Positions 11,330-23,203 are shown, counted from the first letter of the stretch. The stretch: DNA of 33,888 nucleotides from Parabacteroides sp. (GCA_021204335.1 JAJPZM010000066.1:1-33888); one strand, 5' to 3'. Made by a program: numbers and translations. The notes: generated from the letters alone by a model not told the origin.

Positions 11330-14300
11330 TTAAAATAATAGATTAACACCAAATGAATAGACTGCCACATGCGGGTAAGTCGATCTATCCCCGACCTTTG
11401 TTTCTGGATCCCATATTCTGAATTTAGTAAGAGTGAATAAATTTTCTCCTGACACCATCAAGCGGACTTTATCAATCCCCATTTTAGCAATATCGAACGT
11501 ATACCCGATTTGCAAATTCTTCAAACGTATATAAGATGCATTTTGTACCCAATGTTGCATGTTCCCATAGTTATACATCCAAGAATTGGTAATACGGGGA
11601 AAATAAGCGTTCGGATTCGGGTTTTCCGGATTAAAAGAATCAGTATAATGTTCTTTCAATGCAGAATAAATGCCCATAGGTATAATCAATTCATCTTTCA
11701 CATAACCATCCGCTTTTCCCACTCCCTGGAAAAAACAAGAAAAATCAAAATTTTTATAATTGAATCCCAGATTGATACCGAAAGTAAAACGGGGAATTGA
11801 ATTACCTATTACTGTTTTGTCTTCAGAATCTATCTTTCCATCATCATTTCTGTCTTTTATAATAACATCCCCGATATTCCAGTTTCCATTATAAGTTAGC
11901 ATCTGATCTTTATATTTTCATATTATTCTTGTGTAGTACAGATGTCCAATGTTTCCCAACCAAAAAGTGCATCGATCGGTTCTCCTTCAATTCTGGCCAT
12001 CAAATCTCCTGTCGGTGATTTATATCCTTTCAGGTCAGTGATCTTATTTTTGACATCCGAAAGATTGAAGCCTACAAAATAACTAAAATCCGTACCTATC
12101 TTATCACGCCAGTTGATCGACAAACCCCAACCTTTATTCTGCACGGAACCGGCGTTTTGCATGGGAGCATCTATACCTAAAGCCTTCGGTGCTTTCAGAG
12201 ATAATAAAATATCATCCGTATTTCTTTTATACCAGTCGAATGTTGTCTGTAATCGATTGTCAAACAAAGAGAAATCGACACCTAGGTTCAGGTTGGTAGA
12301 AGTTTCCCATGTTATATTAGGATTTCCTATTAATCTTTCCGCATATCCGGTGGAGATCACATTTCCAAAAATATAGCTATCACCTGATCCATAGGTTGAA
12401 TAATACTGGTAATCGTCTATTTGTTGATTACCTAATTGTCCCCAAGAGGCTCTTACTTTCAAATTCGGAACAATCGTTTTTACATTTTCAAAAAAGCTTC
12501 TTCTGAAATACGCCATCCTACAGAAAAAGAAGGGAATAAACCAAAGCGATTTCCTTTAGCAAACTTAGATGAACCGTCATATCTCAAATTGGCTTCTATC
12601 AGATATCTTTCTGCAAAAGAATAGTTCAAACGTCCGAAAACGGATGCCAACGCTGATTTGGTTGAATTACCTTCTGCACTGGCTGTATTCGGGTCTCCTG
12701 CATTTATCTCTGAAAAGTTATTATTTGGGAAATCCCTTCTGGAGGCTTTGGTATAGGCCCACTTGAATGTTTCAAGCGAACCTCCGGCCATCACCTTAAA
12801 GTAATGGGCATCAATCTGTTTTTCATAATTCATGGTAGCTGATGCAGTCAGGTTATTCCATTGTTCCCATTTGTCCATTTGCTTATTTCTTGCCACTACG
12901 TTAGTACCGGACTGACCTGCCGGTTCAAAAGACTTATAATCAACAGTCTTGTTAAATTGCTTGTTTCTATAACTGCTGGACTCGTAGGCAAATATTCCCT
13001 TAATGTTCAAACCTTCAACCAGATTAAACTCTGGACTGATCAAAGCGGAGATATTGTTATTATTTTTTATCCTGCGTCCATAATCATCTGTAACCATACG
13101 GACAGGATTAGTCGGAGCAGACAGATAAGACCATGTTCCGTCAGAATATTTTACCGGCATATATGGAACAGCCCTTCCTACACGTTGAAATGCCTTAAAA
13201 GAACCTCCATCACCGTCGATATCATCTGCATCGCCGGTGGTGTCGGTTTCCTGTCCGTTAAGATAAGTCAGGTTTACTCCCAGCTTAAACCACGATGTTA
13301 CTTTTGCTGTCGTATTAATTCTCAAATTATAACGCTCATAGGATGAATTAGGGATAATATCATCCTGCGACATATATCCCAAAGATGCCAGATAGGTAAT
13401 TCTGTCACTACCTCCCGCGAGAGAAACATTATGGGAATGCTGGAGAGCTGCAGAACGTAAAAATTCTTTATACCAATCGGTATTTCCTTCCAATAAGTCA
13501 GGATCTCCTCCGTTTTTCATTCGTTCTATTCTATCCTGGGGAAATAGAGAGGAAGACTTACCTTCGTTTTTTCATTGATTGGTTATACAATTCTCCATAC
13601 TGCCACGACTCTACCATCTGAGGCGTACGTATAGGTGTCTGAAAACCTATGTTTCCGGTGTAACTCAATGAAATTTTACCTTTCTCTCCTTTCTTGGTAG
13701 TAATCAGAACGACTTCATTAGCAGCTCGTGACCCATAGATAGAAGCAGATGCTGCATCTTTCAAAATAGAGATGCTTTCTACATCGGAAGGAACCACATC
13801 GTTAATGCTCATTGCAACACCATTAACCAGAACCAATGGGTCTGCATTTTGCCAAGTTCCTACATCTCTGATACGGATATTACCCTGATCGGCCTTAGGT
13901 TGCCCTGTATTCTGAGTGATCGTAACACCAGCAGCTTCTCCTGCCATTGCCTGCATCAGAGTTGTTACGGGTTTTGTTCCTATACGGGAAGATTTAATGC
14001 TCTCTACCGCACCTGTTAAATTCGTCTTCTTTTGAGTGCCATAACCTACTACAACGACCTCTTCAATACTTTGGGTATCTTCCTTCAATTGCACCATTAT
14101 ATTGTTTTTGCCATTCAAAGGAAAATTCTGGGCAATATAACCGATATAACTAATTTGCAAAATGGCATCCGGGGATGTTTCCGAACGAAATTGTCCATCT
14201 ATATCGGTAATAGTTCCATTGGTTGAACCTTTTTCTATTACATTAGCTCCTATGATCGGTTCCCCTGTAGCATCCTTGACTATACCGGTAATTATACGGC

Positions 14301-14674
14301 TTTGTTGGGGGACAGCTTTCTGGGGATTTACACTTAAGACGATATGACGGTCTTTAATTGTGTATTTCAAGCCTGTTTTCGAAACAATAGCATCCAGAAT
14401 ATCCTGAATACTCGCATTTTTTACTAATAGAAATTGTTTCATTCTTATTGATCTCTTCCAGATTATAAAAAAACAAGAATTCAGATTGTTTTTCTATTTG
14501 TTTCAGTACATTTTCCAATGTTTCATTTTTAGCTGAAACATTCAGTTTCGTTGTTTGTGCATAAGTTGCGGCTACTATCTGCGATAAACAGATGATTAGC
14601 ATTAACAAGGTTAATTTCATAATGTTTATAGTTCTTTTCAGGTTTACAGAAACAACTATACGTTGATTTTCCAT
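11330..14674 (-). pseudogene. SusC/RagA-family TonB-dependent receptor; one TAA and about four frameshifts
   Basis: Carboxypeptidase-regulatory-like domain (GIVKDATGEPIIGANVIEKGSTNGTITDIDG), TonB box region, plug (DAASASIYGSRAANEVVLITTKKG), SusC barrel end (FGVNLLF). TAA 11923; frameshifts near 11915, 12490, 13567, ~14425. Confidence 0.92.
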
Positions 14675-14683
14675 CCTTTGATT

Positions 14684-14795
14684 GTTTTAAGATTTAACAC
14701 ATATTCCACGGCAATGGAAATTTAATTGAATCACACATTTTAGAAGAGAGTATCCGGCAAGATGTTTCTCTTTCTTCTTAATTTCTTACATTATC
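14684..14795 (+). ncRNA. Putative cis-antisense small RNA in fecR-susC leader, copy R
   Basis: GTTTTAAGATTTAACACATATTCCACGGCAATGGAAATTTAATTGAATCACACATTTTAGAAGAGAGTATCCGGCAAGATGTTTCTCTTTCTTCTTAATTTC. Shares 30/30 nt core (14721-14750 vs 2051-2080, inverted) with copy L; CCTTTG 3 nt before the block. Terminator weaker than in copy L. Confidence 0.5.
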
Positions 14796-14835
14796 CACTC
14801 ATATTCTTAGATTTAAAAGTTAGTTACCCCATTTG

Positions 14836-15813
14836 TTATTTTTCAGAAATTGTTACTCGCCGGTCGTCAATCTTGTATTTGACCGGAATAGACAGATTTA
14901 TGATTTCCATGATATCTTTTATGCTTTGTCCTCGATAGAATGTACCGGTAAACGTCCGGTTATTCAATGCCCCGGAATTAACTGCAAATTGTACTCCGTA
15001 GACATGACTTAACCTGGCAAGAATTGCTTTCAGGCTTTGTTCGTGGAAATAGTAATAACCGGCAGTCCAGGAAATGAATTGTTCTGCATCTACTTTATAC
15101 AAATAGGCAGATTGGGTATTACGGTTATACACAAACTGCTGATCGGGTTTCAGGATTGTCGGTTTAGCGATATTCTGTGTTGTCAGGCGAACCGATCCAT
15201 CCAGCAAAGTGGTTATTACCAAAGAATCTAAAGGATAAGCCATTACATTAAACTTGGTACCTAAAACCTCGATATCCTGTTCTTTCGTTTTTACTACAAA
15301 GGGTTTGTTTTTCTGTTTTGTCACCTCGAAGTAAGCTTCCCCTTCCAGATAAACGATACGCTTGTCTTTCCCAAAATCTTTGTCATAATGGAATGTGGTT
15401 TTCGAACCCAGGCTGACATGTGTTCCATCCGGCAGTTCTACTACATCGGCTTCCAACCCATCTCCTCCGATATATCTGGAATACATCCCATTGTCTGTCT
15501 CATTAATAAAAAGGAAATAGGCCGAACTGGCAGCCACCGCAACTATAACAGCTGCGGCATAGCTTACTACACGAAGCCAAATATTAGACTTATGGGGAGA
15601 ACGATTCTTCTCATCCAGCAAACGCTGCCAGCTTTCAGCAATATCCAGCGACTTGCCGACTGCTAATCCGGCATCATACATTGCCTTAATCTCGAAGAAC
15701 AACTCTTTATTGGATGTATTTTCATTCACCCAGGTATAAAAGAGTTCCGTTTCCTCTTTCGTGAGACTACCTTGCAAGTAATCTATAATTAGTTCTGTAT
15801 ATTCGTTTTTCAT
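14836..15813 (-). CDS. FecR-family anti-sigma factor (intact)
   Basis: N-terminal domain, TM segment, FecR core (VELPDGTHVSLGSKTTFHYDKDFG..EAYFEVTKQKNKPFVVKTKEQDIEVLGTKFNVMAY). Confidence 0.92.
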   Translation of the reverse strand: MKNEYTELIIDYLQGSLTKEETELFYTWVNENTSNKELFFEIKAMYDAGLAVGKSLDIAESWQRLLDEKNRSPHKSNIWLRVVSYAAAVIVAVAASSAYFLFINETDNGMYSRYIGGDGLEADVVELPDGTHVSLGSKTTFHYDKDFGKDKRIVYLEGEAYFEVTKQKNKPFVVKTKEQDIEVLGTKFNVMAYPLDSLVITTLLDGSVRLTTQNIAKPTILKPDQQFVYNRNTQSAYLYKVDAEQFISWTAGYYYFHEQSLKAILARLSHVYGVQFAVNSGALNNRTFTGTFYRGQSIKDIMEIINLSIPVKYKIDDRRVTISEK

Positions 15814-16058
15814 GTTATTATTCTTAACCCGTTATTTTCCGGCTTTTTCGATGCCTTTACATATTTACAACGAACGGCAGCAAAAAAGTACTCACAAGAA
15901 AATGAACTTTTTTCATTTATCAAAATGTTATTAGTATAGCGACTAATTGTGATTAATATACCGGGTAAATGGAATTACCCATACGACTAATATATTTTAA
16001 CATATCAGAAAGATTATGGATATATGGTTTATCCATGCAATTTGTCATTCTCTTTTCC

Positions 16059-16066
16059 TACCTTTG
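16059..16066 (+). promoter_or_regulatory. -7 element TACCTTTG upstream of S41 protease
   Basis: Matches TAnnTTTG; gene starts at 16090. Confidence 0.5.
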
Positions 16067-16089
16067 TCCATAGACTAAATTAAAATATC

Positions 16090-19000
16090 ATGAACAAGAA
16101 ACTTATTCTTTCCTTGCTCGCTTTAGCCGGTGTCCCTGCCTTACTAATGGCAGCGGATGATGCACGCCTGTTGCGCTTCCCGGCTACAAATGGAAACGAG
16201 ATTGTATTCTCGTATGCGGGCGATTTGTATAAAGTTCCTGTAAATGGAGGAGAAGCACAGCGATTAACTTCGCATGTAGGCTACGAAATGTTTCCACGAT
16301 TCTCCCCTGATGGAAAAACAATTGCCTTTACCGGGCAGTATGATGGTAATACCGAAGTATTTACCATGCCTTCAACCGGCGGTGAACCTTTGCGCGTAAC
16401 TTATACGGCCACAAACTCACGCGATGACCTGGGCGATCGTATGGGACCCAATAATATTGTCCTGACTTGGACGCCTGATGGCAATAAAATAGTCTATCGC
16501 AACCGCATCAGCACAGGTTTTGACGGAAAACTTTATACGGTAGATAAGGACGGTGGGTTGTCGGAAGTTATTCCATTGCCCGAAGGTGGTTTTTGCAGCT
16601 ATTCGCCCGATGGAAAGCAGTTGGCCTACAATCGTGTAATGCGCGAGTTCCGTACCTGGAAGTATTATAAGGGTGGTATGGCAGACGATGTGTGGATTTA
16701 TAATCCGGAAAAACAATCCGTCGAAAATATAACGAATAATCCGGCACAGGATATTATCCCGATGTGGATCGGTGATGAAATTTTCTACCTTTCCGACCGC
16801 GACCGTACGATGAACATTTTTGTTTATAATACAAAGACGAAGCAGACTACTAAAGTCACTAATTTTACGGAATACGATGTTAAATTCCCCAGTGCAAATG
16901 GCAATACCATTGTATTTGAGAATGGCGGCTACATCTATAAGATGGATGCAACGGCCAAAAAACCGGAAAAGGTGGATATCCGCTTGGCTTCCGATAATAT
17001 ATATGCCCGCAGTGAGATAAAAGACGGTGCCAAATATATCACCGAAGCTAGTATATCTCCTGACGGCGAACGTATTGTGGTAACCTCACGCGGAGAAGTG
17101 TTCAACTTGCCGGTGGATAAAGGAGTAACAAAGAACATCACCCGCTCGCCGGGTCAGCATGACCGCGAGGCATAATGGTCGCCCGACGGAAAGCTGATCG
17201 CTTATATTCTGACGGAACCGGCGAGACGGAATTATATATGCAAGATGCTACGGGTGGTGAACCGGTGCAACTCACAAAGAATAACGATACCTATATCCGT
17301 TCTTTCGAATGGAGTCCCGACTCGAAAACGATTGTTTATACTGACCGTAAGAATCGTATTAATTTGCTGGATATTGCATCTAAGCAAGTCGCTCTGGTTA
17401 TTCAGGATCCGATGGCAGAAATAAGAGATGTCACCTTTTCTCCTGATAGTAAATGGCTGACTTATTCGCGTCCGGCTAGTAATGAGCATAGCATTGTTTA
17501 TGTGTATAATATTGCCGATAAGAAAGAATATCCGGTGACTGATAAATGGTGCGACTCCTCTAATCCTGTATTCAGCAACGACGGTAAATATTTGATATTT
17601 TCTTCCACCCGCGATTTCAATCCGACTTACGGCTCACTCGAATGGAACCATGTTTATAATAATATGAATGGTGTTTATCTGGCTCTGTTATCTCAGGATA
17701 CTCCTTCTCCTTTCCTGGAAAAAGATGCACAAGTAACAGTGAAAGAAGATAAAGCAAAGAAAGAAGAACCGAAGAAAGAGGAAAAGAAAGAAACTGCATC
17801 CGGAGTACCGACCGTAAAAATCGATATCGAAGGTATTTCCGACCGTATCATCCAGCTTCCGCTGGTAGGTTCATACTATTTTAATTTCTATGCGGATGGA
17901 AATAAAGTTTATTATTATACCCGTGGCGGTACAAAAGTGTACGACCTGGATAAACAGAAAGAGGATATCGTAGCCGAAGGCGCATCCATGTCTGTAGCTC
18001 CCGGAAGTAAAAAGGCTCTTTTCTATAAAGGCGAACAACTTTATGTGACCGATATCCCGTCGGGCAAAGTCGATCTGAGCGAAGCTGTCAACCTCTCGAA
18101 TATGAAGATCGCGACCGATTATCCGAAAGAATGGGCGCAAATCTTCGATGAGGCATGGCGCGCTTATCGTGATGGTTTCTATTCGGAAACAATGCATGGG
18201 GTAGACTGGAAAGCAATCAAAGAAAAATATGCCGTACTGCTTCCCTATGTGAAGACTCGTCTCGATTTGAACTATATCATCGGCGAAATGATCGGTGAGT
18301 TGAATTGTGGGCATGCATACGTTAATCCGGGTGAGCTCGATCGTCCTAAACGTATACAGACAGGCTTGCTGGGCGCTGAAATATCCCGAGACAAGAGTGG
18401 TTTCTTCCGTCTGGAAAAGATTCTGCCGGGTGCTTCCTGGAGCAAAGACCTGCGTTCGCCATTGACGGAGCCGGGTATCAATATGAAAGAGGGCGATTAT
18501 GTCGTAGCGATCGACGGTGTTGCTACCAACAGCGTAAAAGATATGTTCTCTTTGTTGGTTGGTAAGGCAAATGTTCCGACGGAACTCACGATTAACAGCA
18601 AGCCGCAACTGGCAGGAGCCCGTAAAGTGGTGATCAGTCCGCTTGCCGATGAATATCCGCTTTATCATTACAATTGGGTGCAGGATAATCTGAAGAAAGT
18701 AGAAAAGGCTAGCAATGGACGGATCGGTTACGTCTATATCCCGGATATGGGTGTAGAAGGTTTGAACGAATTTGCCCGTTATTTCTATCCCCAGTTGGAT
18801 AAGGAAGGTCTGATTATCGACGACCGTGCCAATGGCGGTGGTAATGTCTCTCCGATGATCCTCGAACGTCTTTCCCGCGAACCGTATCGTCTGACTATGC
18901 GTCGTGGTTCCAATCATATCGGAACCGTACCCGATGCTGTGCAAGTCGGTCCGAAAGTCTGCCTGATCAACAAATATTCTGCATCCGACGGCGACCTGTT

Positions 19001-19325
19001 CCCATGGGGCTTCCGTGTACTTGGCTTAGGGAAGCTGATCGGTACTCGTACCTGGGGTGGTATCGTTGGTATCAGTGGTCCGCTGCCTTATATGGATGGC
19101 ACCGATATCCGTGTACCGTTCTTTACCAGCTATGATCCGAAGACCGGCCAGTGGATTATCGAAAACCACGGTGTCGACCCGGATATCCTGATCGACAATG
19201 ATCCGATCAAAGAATGGAACGGTGAAGACCAGCAGCTCGACAGAGCAATCGAAGAGGTAATGAAAGAACTTCAGAACCGTAAGCCGTTGGCTCCGATACC
19301 GGCTCCGAGGGATTTCAGTAAATAA
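16090..19325 (+). pseudogene. Tricorn-like S41 family peptidase (PD40 propeller + PDZ + S41); one TAA and one frameshift
   Basis: PD40-type repeats (PRFSPDGKTIAFTGQYDGNTEVFTMPSTGGEP), S41 core (RIGYVYIPDMGVEGLNEFARYFYPQLDKEGLIIDDRANGGGNVSP). TAA at 17173-17175 (..DREA*WSPDGKLIAYI..), 1-nt loss near 17207. Confidence 0.92.
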
Positions 19326-19386
19326 ATTTGTTTTTCATAGAGCCTCGGATTATCATTGTAGGTGTTGATTCCGGGTGTTAATAGAT

Positions 19387-19437
19387 AATATCACTGGATT
19401 GATAGATAAAACTTATCAATCCGGTGATATTCTTTTT
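19387..19437 (+). terminator. Intrinsic terminator after S41 protease
   Basis: AATATCACTGGATTGATA-gataaaact-TATCAATCCGGTGATATT (18-bp stem, one G.U) then CTTTTT. Confidence 0.85.
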
Positions 19438-19496
19438 ATATCTTTTCCTGCCTTTGGTGCATAAGAAAGTATGATTTACCTAATCTGCACGAAATT

Positions 19497-19982
19497 ATGC
19501 GTATAACCTGGGTCTTGTTTCTCTTATTATTAAATGTATGTGCAGCCTCTGCACAACTGCCTGCCATCCAACTAAAGGATATTAATGGCAAAAGTCTGAA
19601 TGTCTCCGAATTGACGAAAAAAGGAAATCCTGTTATTCTTAGCTTCTTCGCTACTTGGTGTAAACCCTGCCAGCGCGAGCTGAATACGATCAGCGAAGTC
19701 TATGAAGATTGGCAGGATGAAACCGGTGTCGAACTGATTGCCGTCTCTATCGACCAGGGACAGGATGTTGCCAAAGTGAAGCCGCTTGTCGATGGAGCAG
19801 GTTGGGATTTTACTGTTTTGCTCGATCCGGGAAACGATCTGAAGCGTGCTATGGGGGTAACTGTCATACCTCATGTCTTTCTGTTGGACGGGCAAGGGAA
19901 TATCGTTTCCAGCCATATCGGATATACCGAAGGTGGCGATGCTGTCCTGATCAAAGAGGTAAGAAAACTGATTAATAAATAA
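19497..19982 (+). CDS. TlpA-family thiol-disulfide reductase
   Basis: Signal peptide, thioredoxin fold with FFATWCKPCQREL active site. Confidence 0.93.
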   Translation: MRITWVLFLLLLNVCAASAQLPAIQLKDINGKSLNVSELTKKGNPVILSFFATWCKPCQRELNTISEVYEDWQDETGVELIAVSIDQGQDVAKVKPLVDGAGWDFTVLLDPGNDLKRAMGVTVIPHVFLLDGQGNIVSSHIGYTEGGDAVLIKEVRKLINK

Positions 19983-19988
19983 ATCCGG

Positions 19989-21623
19989 ATGAAAAAGGTT
20001 TTCCTGGTAATAGCGATTTTATTTTTAGTGCATGTAGCCTATGCACAGGAAATACAACCGGTGCCCGACTCCACGCAAATAAAATCTGTTAAGGCACCGA
20101 AAGTACATCTTACCGGAAGCATTCAGTCGGATATCTTGTTTCCGGAAGAAGATAATGCCATAGGAACCGGTTCGTATAAAGATAAAGTGCTGACGAATAC
20201 TTACGTCGATCTGGCATTGTCTGTCGCTAACTACCTGACGGTAGGCGGCCGCTTCGAATATCTGGATCATCCGTTACCCGGCTTCGAGAAATATTTTGCC
20301 GGTTGGGGTGTCCCTTATTTTTATGCCACCGGGCGTTACCGGAATGCGGAGTTGACTGTAGGCGATTTCTATGAGCAATTCGGCAACGGACTGATATTGC
20401 GTACCTACGAAGAACGCAGTTTGGGTGTCGACAACTCCATTCGTGGTGGCCGGCTTATCCTGCATCCATTGAAAGGCGTCCGCCTGAAGGCGCTTGGTGG
20501 CAAGCAACGCCGTTACTGGGAACACAACGACAGCTATCTGTGGGGCGGTGATGCGGAAGTAAATCTGGATCAATGGTTCCATAAGCTCGACGAACAGAAT
20601 GCCCGTTTGTTACTCGGGCTATCCTACGCCGGAAAGCATGAAAAAGAAGAAGATATTTATATCAGCCCAAATGAAAAACTGAATTTGCCTTTAAATATAG
20701 CCGCATTCGATGCCCGCCTGCAATTTCAGAAGAATGGATATAACCTGATGGCGGATTATGCCTGGAAGATAAACGATCCCTCGTTCGATAACCAATACAG
20801 TTATGATCGGGGCAGTGCCCTTTTGCTTTCCGCCTCCTATTCAAAGAAAGGCATGAGTTTCCTGTTGCAGGCAAAGCGGAGTGAGAATATGGCTTTTCGC
20901 AGCTTACGGTCGATGACAGGGATTTCTTCTTTCATCAATTATCTGCCGGCTTTCGCCATGCAACAGACGTATGCATTGCCTGCTTTATATCCATACGCTA
21001 CCCAGGCATTGGGCGAATGGGCTTTTCAGGGGGAAGCGAGTTATAACTTCCGGCGGCATACCGCCTTAGGCGGCAGATACGGGACGCTGGTCAAACTGCA
21101 TGCCTCACATATTCGTGCGCTTTATGATACTCCGGGGCTAGATAATCTGTATTATCAGGATATTAATCTCATATTGGAAAAGAAGCTCAGCCGTTCATGG
21201 AAACTGAATGCCATGTATATGAACCAGCGTTACAATCAGCGGGTTGTCGAGGGACATGCCAATAACGGGGATATGATCCGGTCGAATATCTATGTATTGG
21301 AAGGAAAATACCAGGCAAGCCGTAAAGTTACTTTCCGTGGAGAACTTCAATATCTGAATACGCGTCAGGATGAAGGCGACTGGCTGTTTGCCCTGCTGGA
21401 AGTATCTGTTCTTCCGTCTCTTATGTTTACCGTTTCCGATATGTATAACAGCGGGGAGACCGACCTTCATTATTATATGGCTCCGGCTACTTATTCACGC
21501 AGCTCCCACCGTATCCAGTTGGGGTATGGACGGACGAGGGCGGGATACAGTTGTGCCGGCGGCGTATGCCGGTATGTTCCCGCCAGCAGAGGTTTTCAGT
21601 TGTCCTATAATTTTAATTTCTAG
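19989..21623 (+). CDS. DUF6029-type outer-membrane beta-barrel-like protein
   Basis: Signal peptide (..HVAYAQ), beta-rich body, terminal aromatic (QLSYNFNF). Family name by recognition of sequence type and neighbourhood; not searched. Confidence 0.7.
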   Translation: MKKVFLVIAILFLVHVAYAQEIQPVPDSTQIKSVKAPKVHLTGSIQSDILFPEEDNAIGTGSYKDKVLTNTYVDLALSVANYLTVGGRFEYLDHPLPGFEKYFAGWGVPYFYATGRYRNAELTVGDFYEQFGNGLILRTYEERSLGVDNSIRGGRLILHPLKGVRLKALGGKQRRYWEHNDSYLWGGDAEVNLDQWFHKLDEQNARLLLGLSYAGKHEKEEDIYISPNEKLNLPLNIAAFDARLQFQKNGYNLMADYAWKINDPSFDNQYSYDRGSALLLSASYSKKGMSFLLQAKRSENMAFRSLRSMTGISSFINYLPAFAMQQTYALPALYPYATQALGEWAFQGEASYNFRRHTALGGRYGTLVKLHASHIRALYDTPGLDNLYYQDINLILEKKLSRSWKLNAMYMNQRYNQRVVEGHANNGDMIRSNIYVLEGKYQASRKVTFRGELQYLNTRQDEGDWLFALLEVSVLPSLMFTVSDMYNSGETDLHYYMAPATYSRSSHRIQLGYGRTRAGYSCAGGVCRYVPASRGFQLSYNFNF

Positions 21624-21626
21624 AAG

Positions 21627-22454
21627 ATGAAAAAGATAAATTTATATAGTCTCCTTACCCTGTTGTTGCTCTTGCTGTTTGGTTGCGACATCATTAATGA
21701 GGATGAGCGCGTTATCCAGACAGATAAATTGCATTTTACCAATAAAGTAGTCCTTCTGGAAGATTTTACAGGCCATAAATGTGTGAATTGTCCGGTTGCG
21801 GCCGAGGAGATTGCCCGTTTGGAGGAATGGTGCGAAGGATATCTGATTGCTGTGAGTATCCATGCGGGCAGTTATGCCAATACTGCCGGTAGTGCCTGGA
21901 AAACAGGTTTCAGAACGGTAGCAGGAGAGGCGTATAACGATTTCTTCAAACCGGACGGTTATCCGGCTGCCATGGTCGACCGCTTCTCTTTGAACGGAAA
22001 AGTAACAAATAATAATGTACCCACCTGGAGTTCGCAGGTAATCGATCGTTTGAGCGGGGAGTCTCCTGTTGAAATAAAACTGGATGCTGCCTGGCAAGCA
22101 GGTATGAGCAAAATAACACTCCATGTATCTGTTGATTTTCTCCGGACAGTCCAGGATGAACTGGCATTGCAGTTGTGGATCATCGAAGATAATATTATGG
22201 ATGCCCAGCTAATGCCCGATAATACGATCAATGCCTCTTACATTCATCGTCACGTATTCCGTGATGCCATAAACGGCATTTGGGGAGATAGCCTGGGAGC
22301 TGATTCGGCAGAAGATTCTTCAATAGAAAGAGAATATGCTTATCAGCCGGCTGTTGCCTGGAAGAAGAACGATTTACAGATCGTAGCCTTCGTGTACGAC
22401 CGGAAATCATACGCTATCCTTCAGGCTGTTAAAGCGGAAATAGAACAGGAATAG
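21627..22454 (+). CDS. Omp28-related lipoprotein with thioredoxin-like CxxC
   Basis: Lipobox-like LLFGC, VLLEDFTGHKCVNCPVAAEEIARLEEW. Confidence 0.82.
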   Translation: MKKINLYSLLTLLLLLLFGCDIINEDERVIQTDKLHFTNKVVLLEDFTGHKCVNCPVAAEEIARLEEWCEGYLIAVSIHAGSYANTAGSAWKTGFRTVAGEAYNDFFKPDGYPAAMVDRFSLNGKVTNNNVPTWSSQVIDRLSGESPVEIKLDAAWQAGMSKITLHVSVDFLRTVQDELALQLWIIEDNIMDAQLMPDNTINASYIHRHVFRDAINGIWGDSLGADSAEDSSIEREYAYQPAVAWKKNDLQIVAFVYDRKSYAILQAVKAEIEQE

Positions 22455-22479
22455 TATTAATTATTAAATAGAATGTATC

Positions 22480-23184
22480 ATGATTAGAAAGCTGGTATTG
22501 TTTATATTGCCTGTGTTACTGGGCTGTATGTCGTTCTGGGGGCAGAGTGTGCAATGGGTGTATGGAGATAAACCTGTTGAAGAAGGTGCAGAAATCACTG
22601 TGACGGAATATGATCCGGTAATGGGACAGATGTTGTTGGAAATGGGAATCCACAATAATACTGACAAACAACTGGATGTTTCGGTAAGTAAGGAGATTCA
22701 GGAATTGGCGGAAGGTGGAGGCGTGCAACTCTGTGTCGGTACTACCTGTTACCCGGAAGGTGTTCTCAAATCAGACGAGTTTACCTTAGAGTCTAACGAA
22801 ACGAATACCTCTTTCCATGCCAATTACTTAATCCTGGATGAAAGTAAATATGGAAACAGTACGGTTATTTTCAAAATAACGGCCGGTGAGGAGACTGTTT
22901 CGGTAAAAGTTCATTTCAATTACTCCGGAACTGTTGCTAATGAAAACATCGGTAGGATAAACGGTTGGCAGATCTCTGCTGTAAACGGGTAGGCACTAGT
23001 GAAAGGCGCAGATGTCGGAAATGTATATTGCCAGATAGTAAATATCAATGGAATACCGGTTTACAAACAGTCGCTTCTCTCTGGGAGTGAAATCGTTACG
23101 CCTATACTGGCGGATGGTGTTTATGTGGTTACCCTTTATAAAGAAGGTAAAGTGCTGGCCTCTCAGAAAGTTTCTGTCAGATAA
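22480..23184 (+). pseudogene. Secreted protein with T9SS-type C-terminal sorting domain; in-frame TAG at the passenger/CTD junction
   Basis: Two in-frame ORFs split by TAG 22990-22992; C-part ALVKGADVGNVYCQIVNINGIPVYKQSLLSGSEIVTPILADGVYVVTLYKEGKVLASQKVSVR resembles a type IX CTD. Confidence 0.75.
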
Positions 23185-23203
23185 CTCTTTGATAGCATAG
23201 CGT

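Noticed and set aside
2022-14783. Inverted repeats as insertion-sequence or transposon termini
   Set aside because: No transposase or integrase between them, no evident target-site duplication, and the repeats have internal promoter/terminator organisation.
17200-17212. Programmed ribosomal frameshift in the protease gene
   Set aside because: No slippery heptamer or downstream pseudoknot, and an in-frame TAA occurs about 35 nt upstream; consistent with the general lesion pattern.
17871-18944. 357-aa ORF antisense to the S41 protease
   Set aside because: Lies fully opposite a clearly homologous protease reading frame; no family motif; typical shadow ORF. The same applies to most overlapping opposite-strand ORFs in the track.
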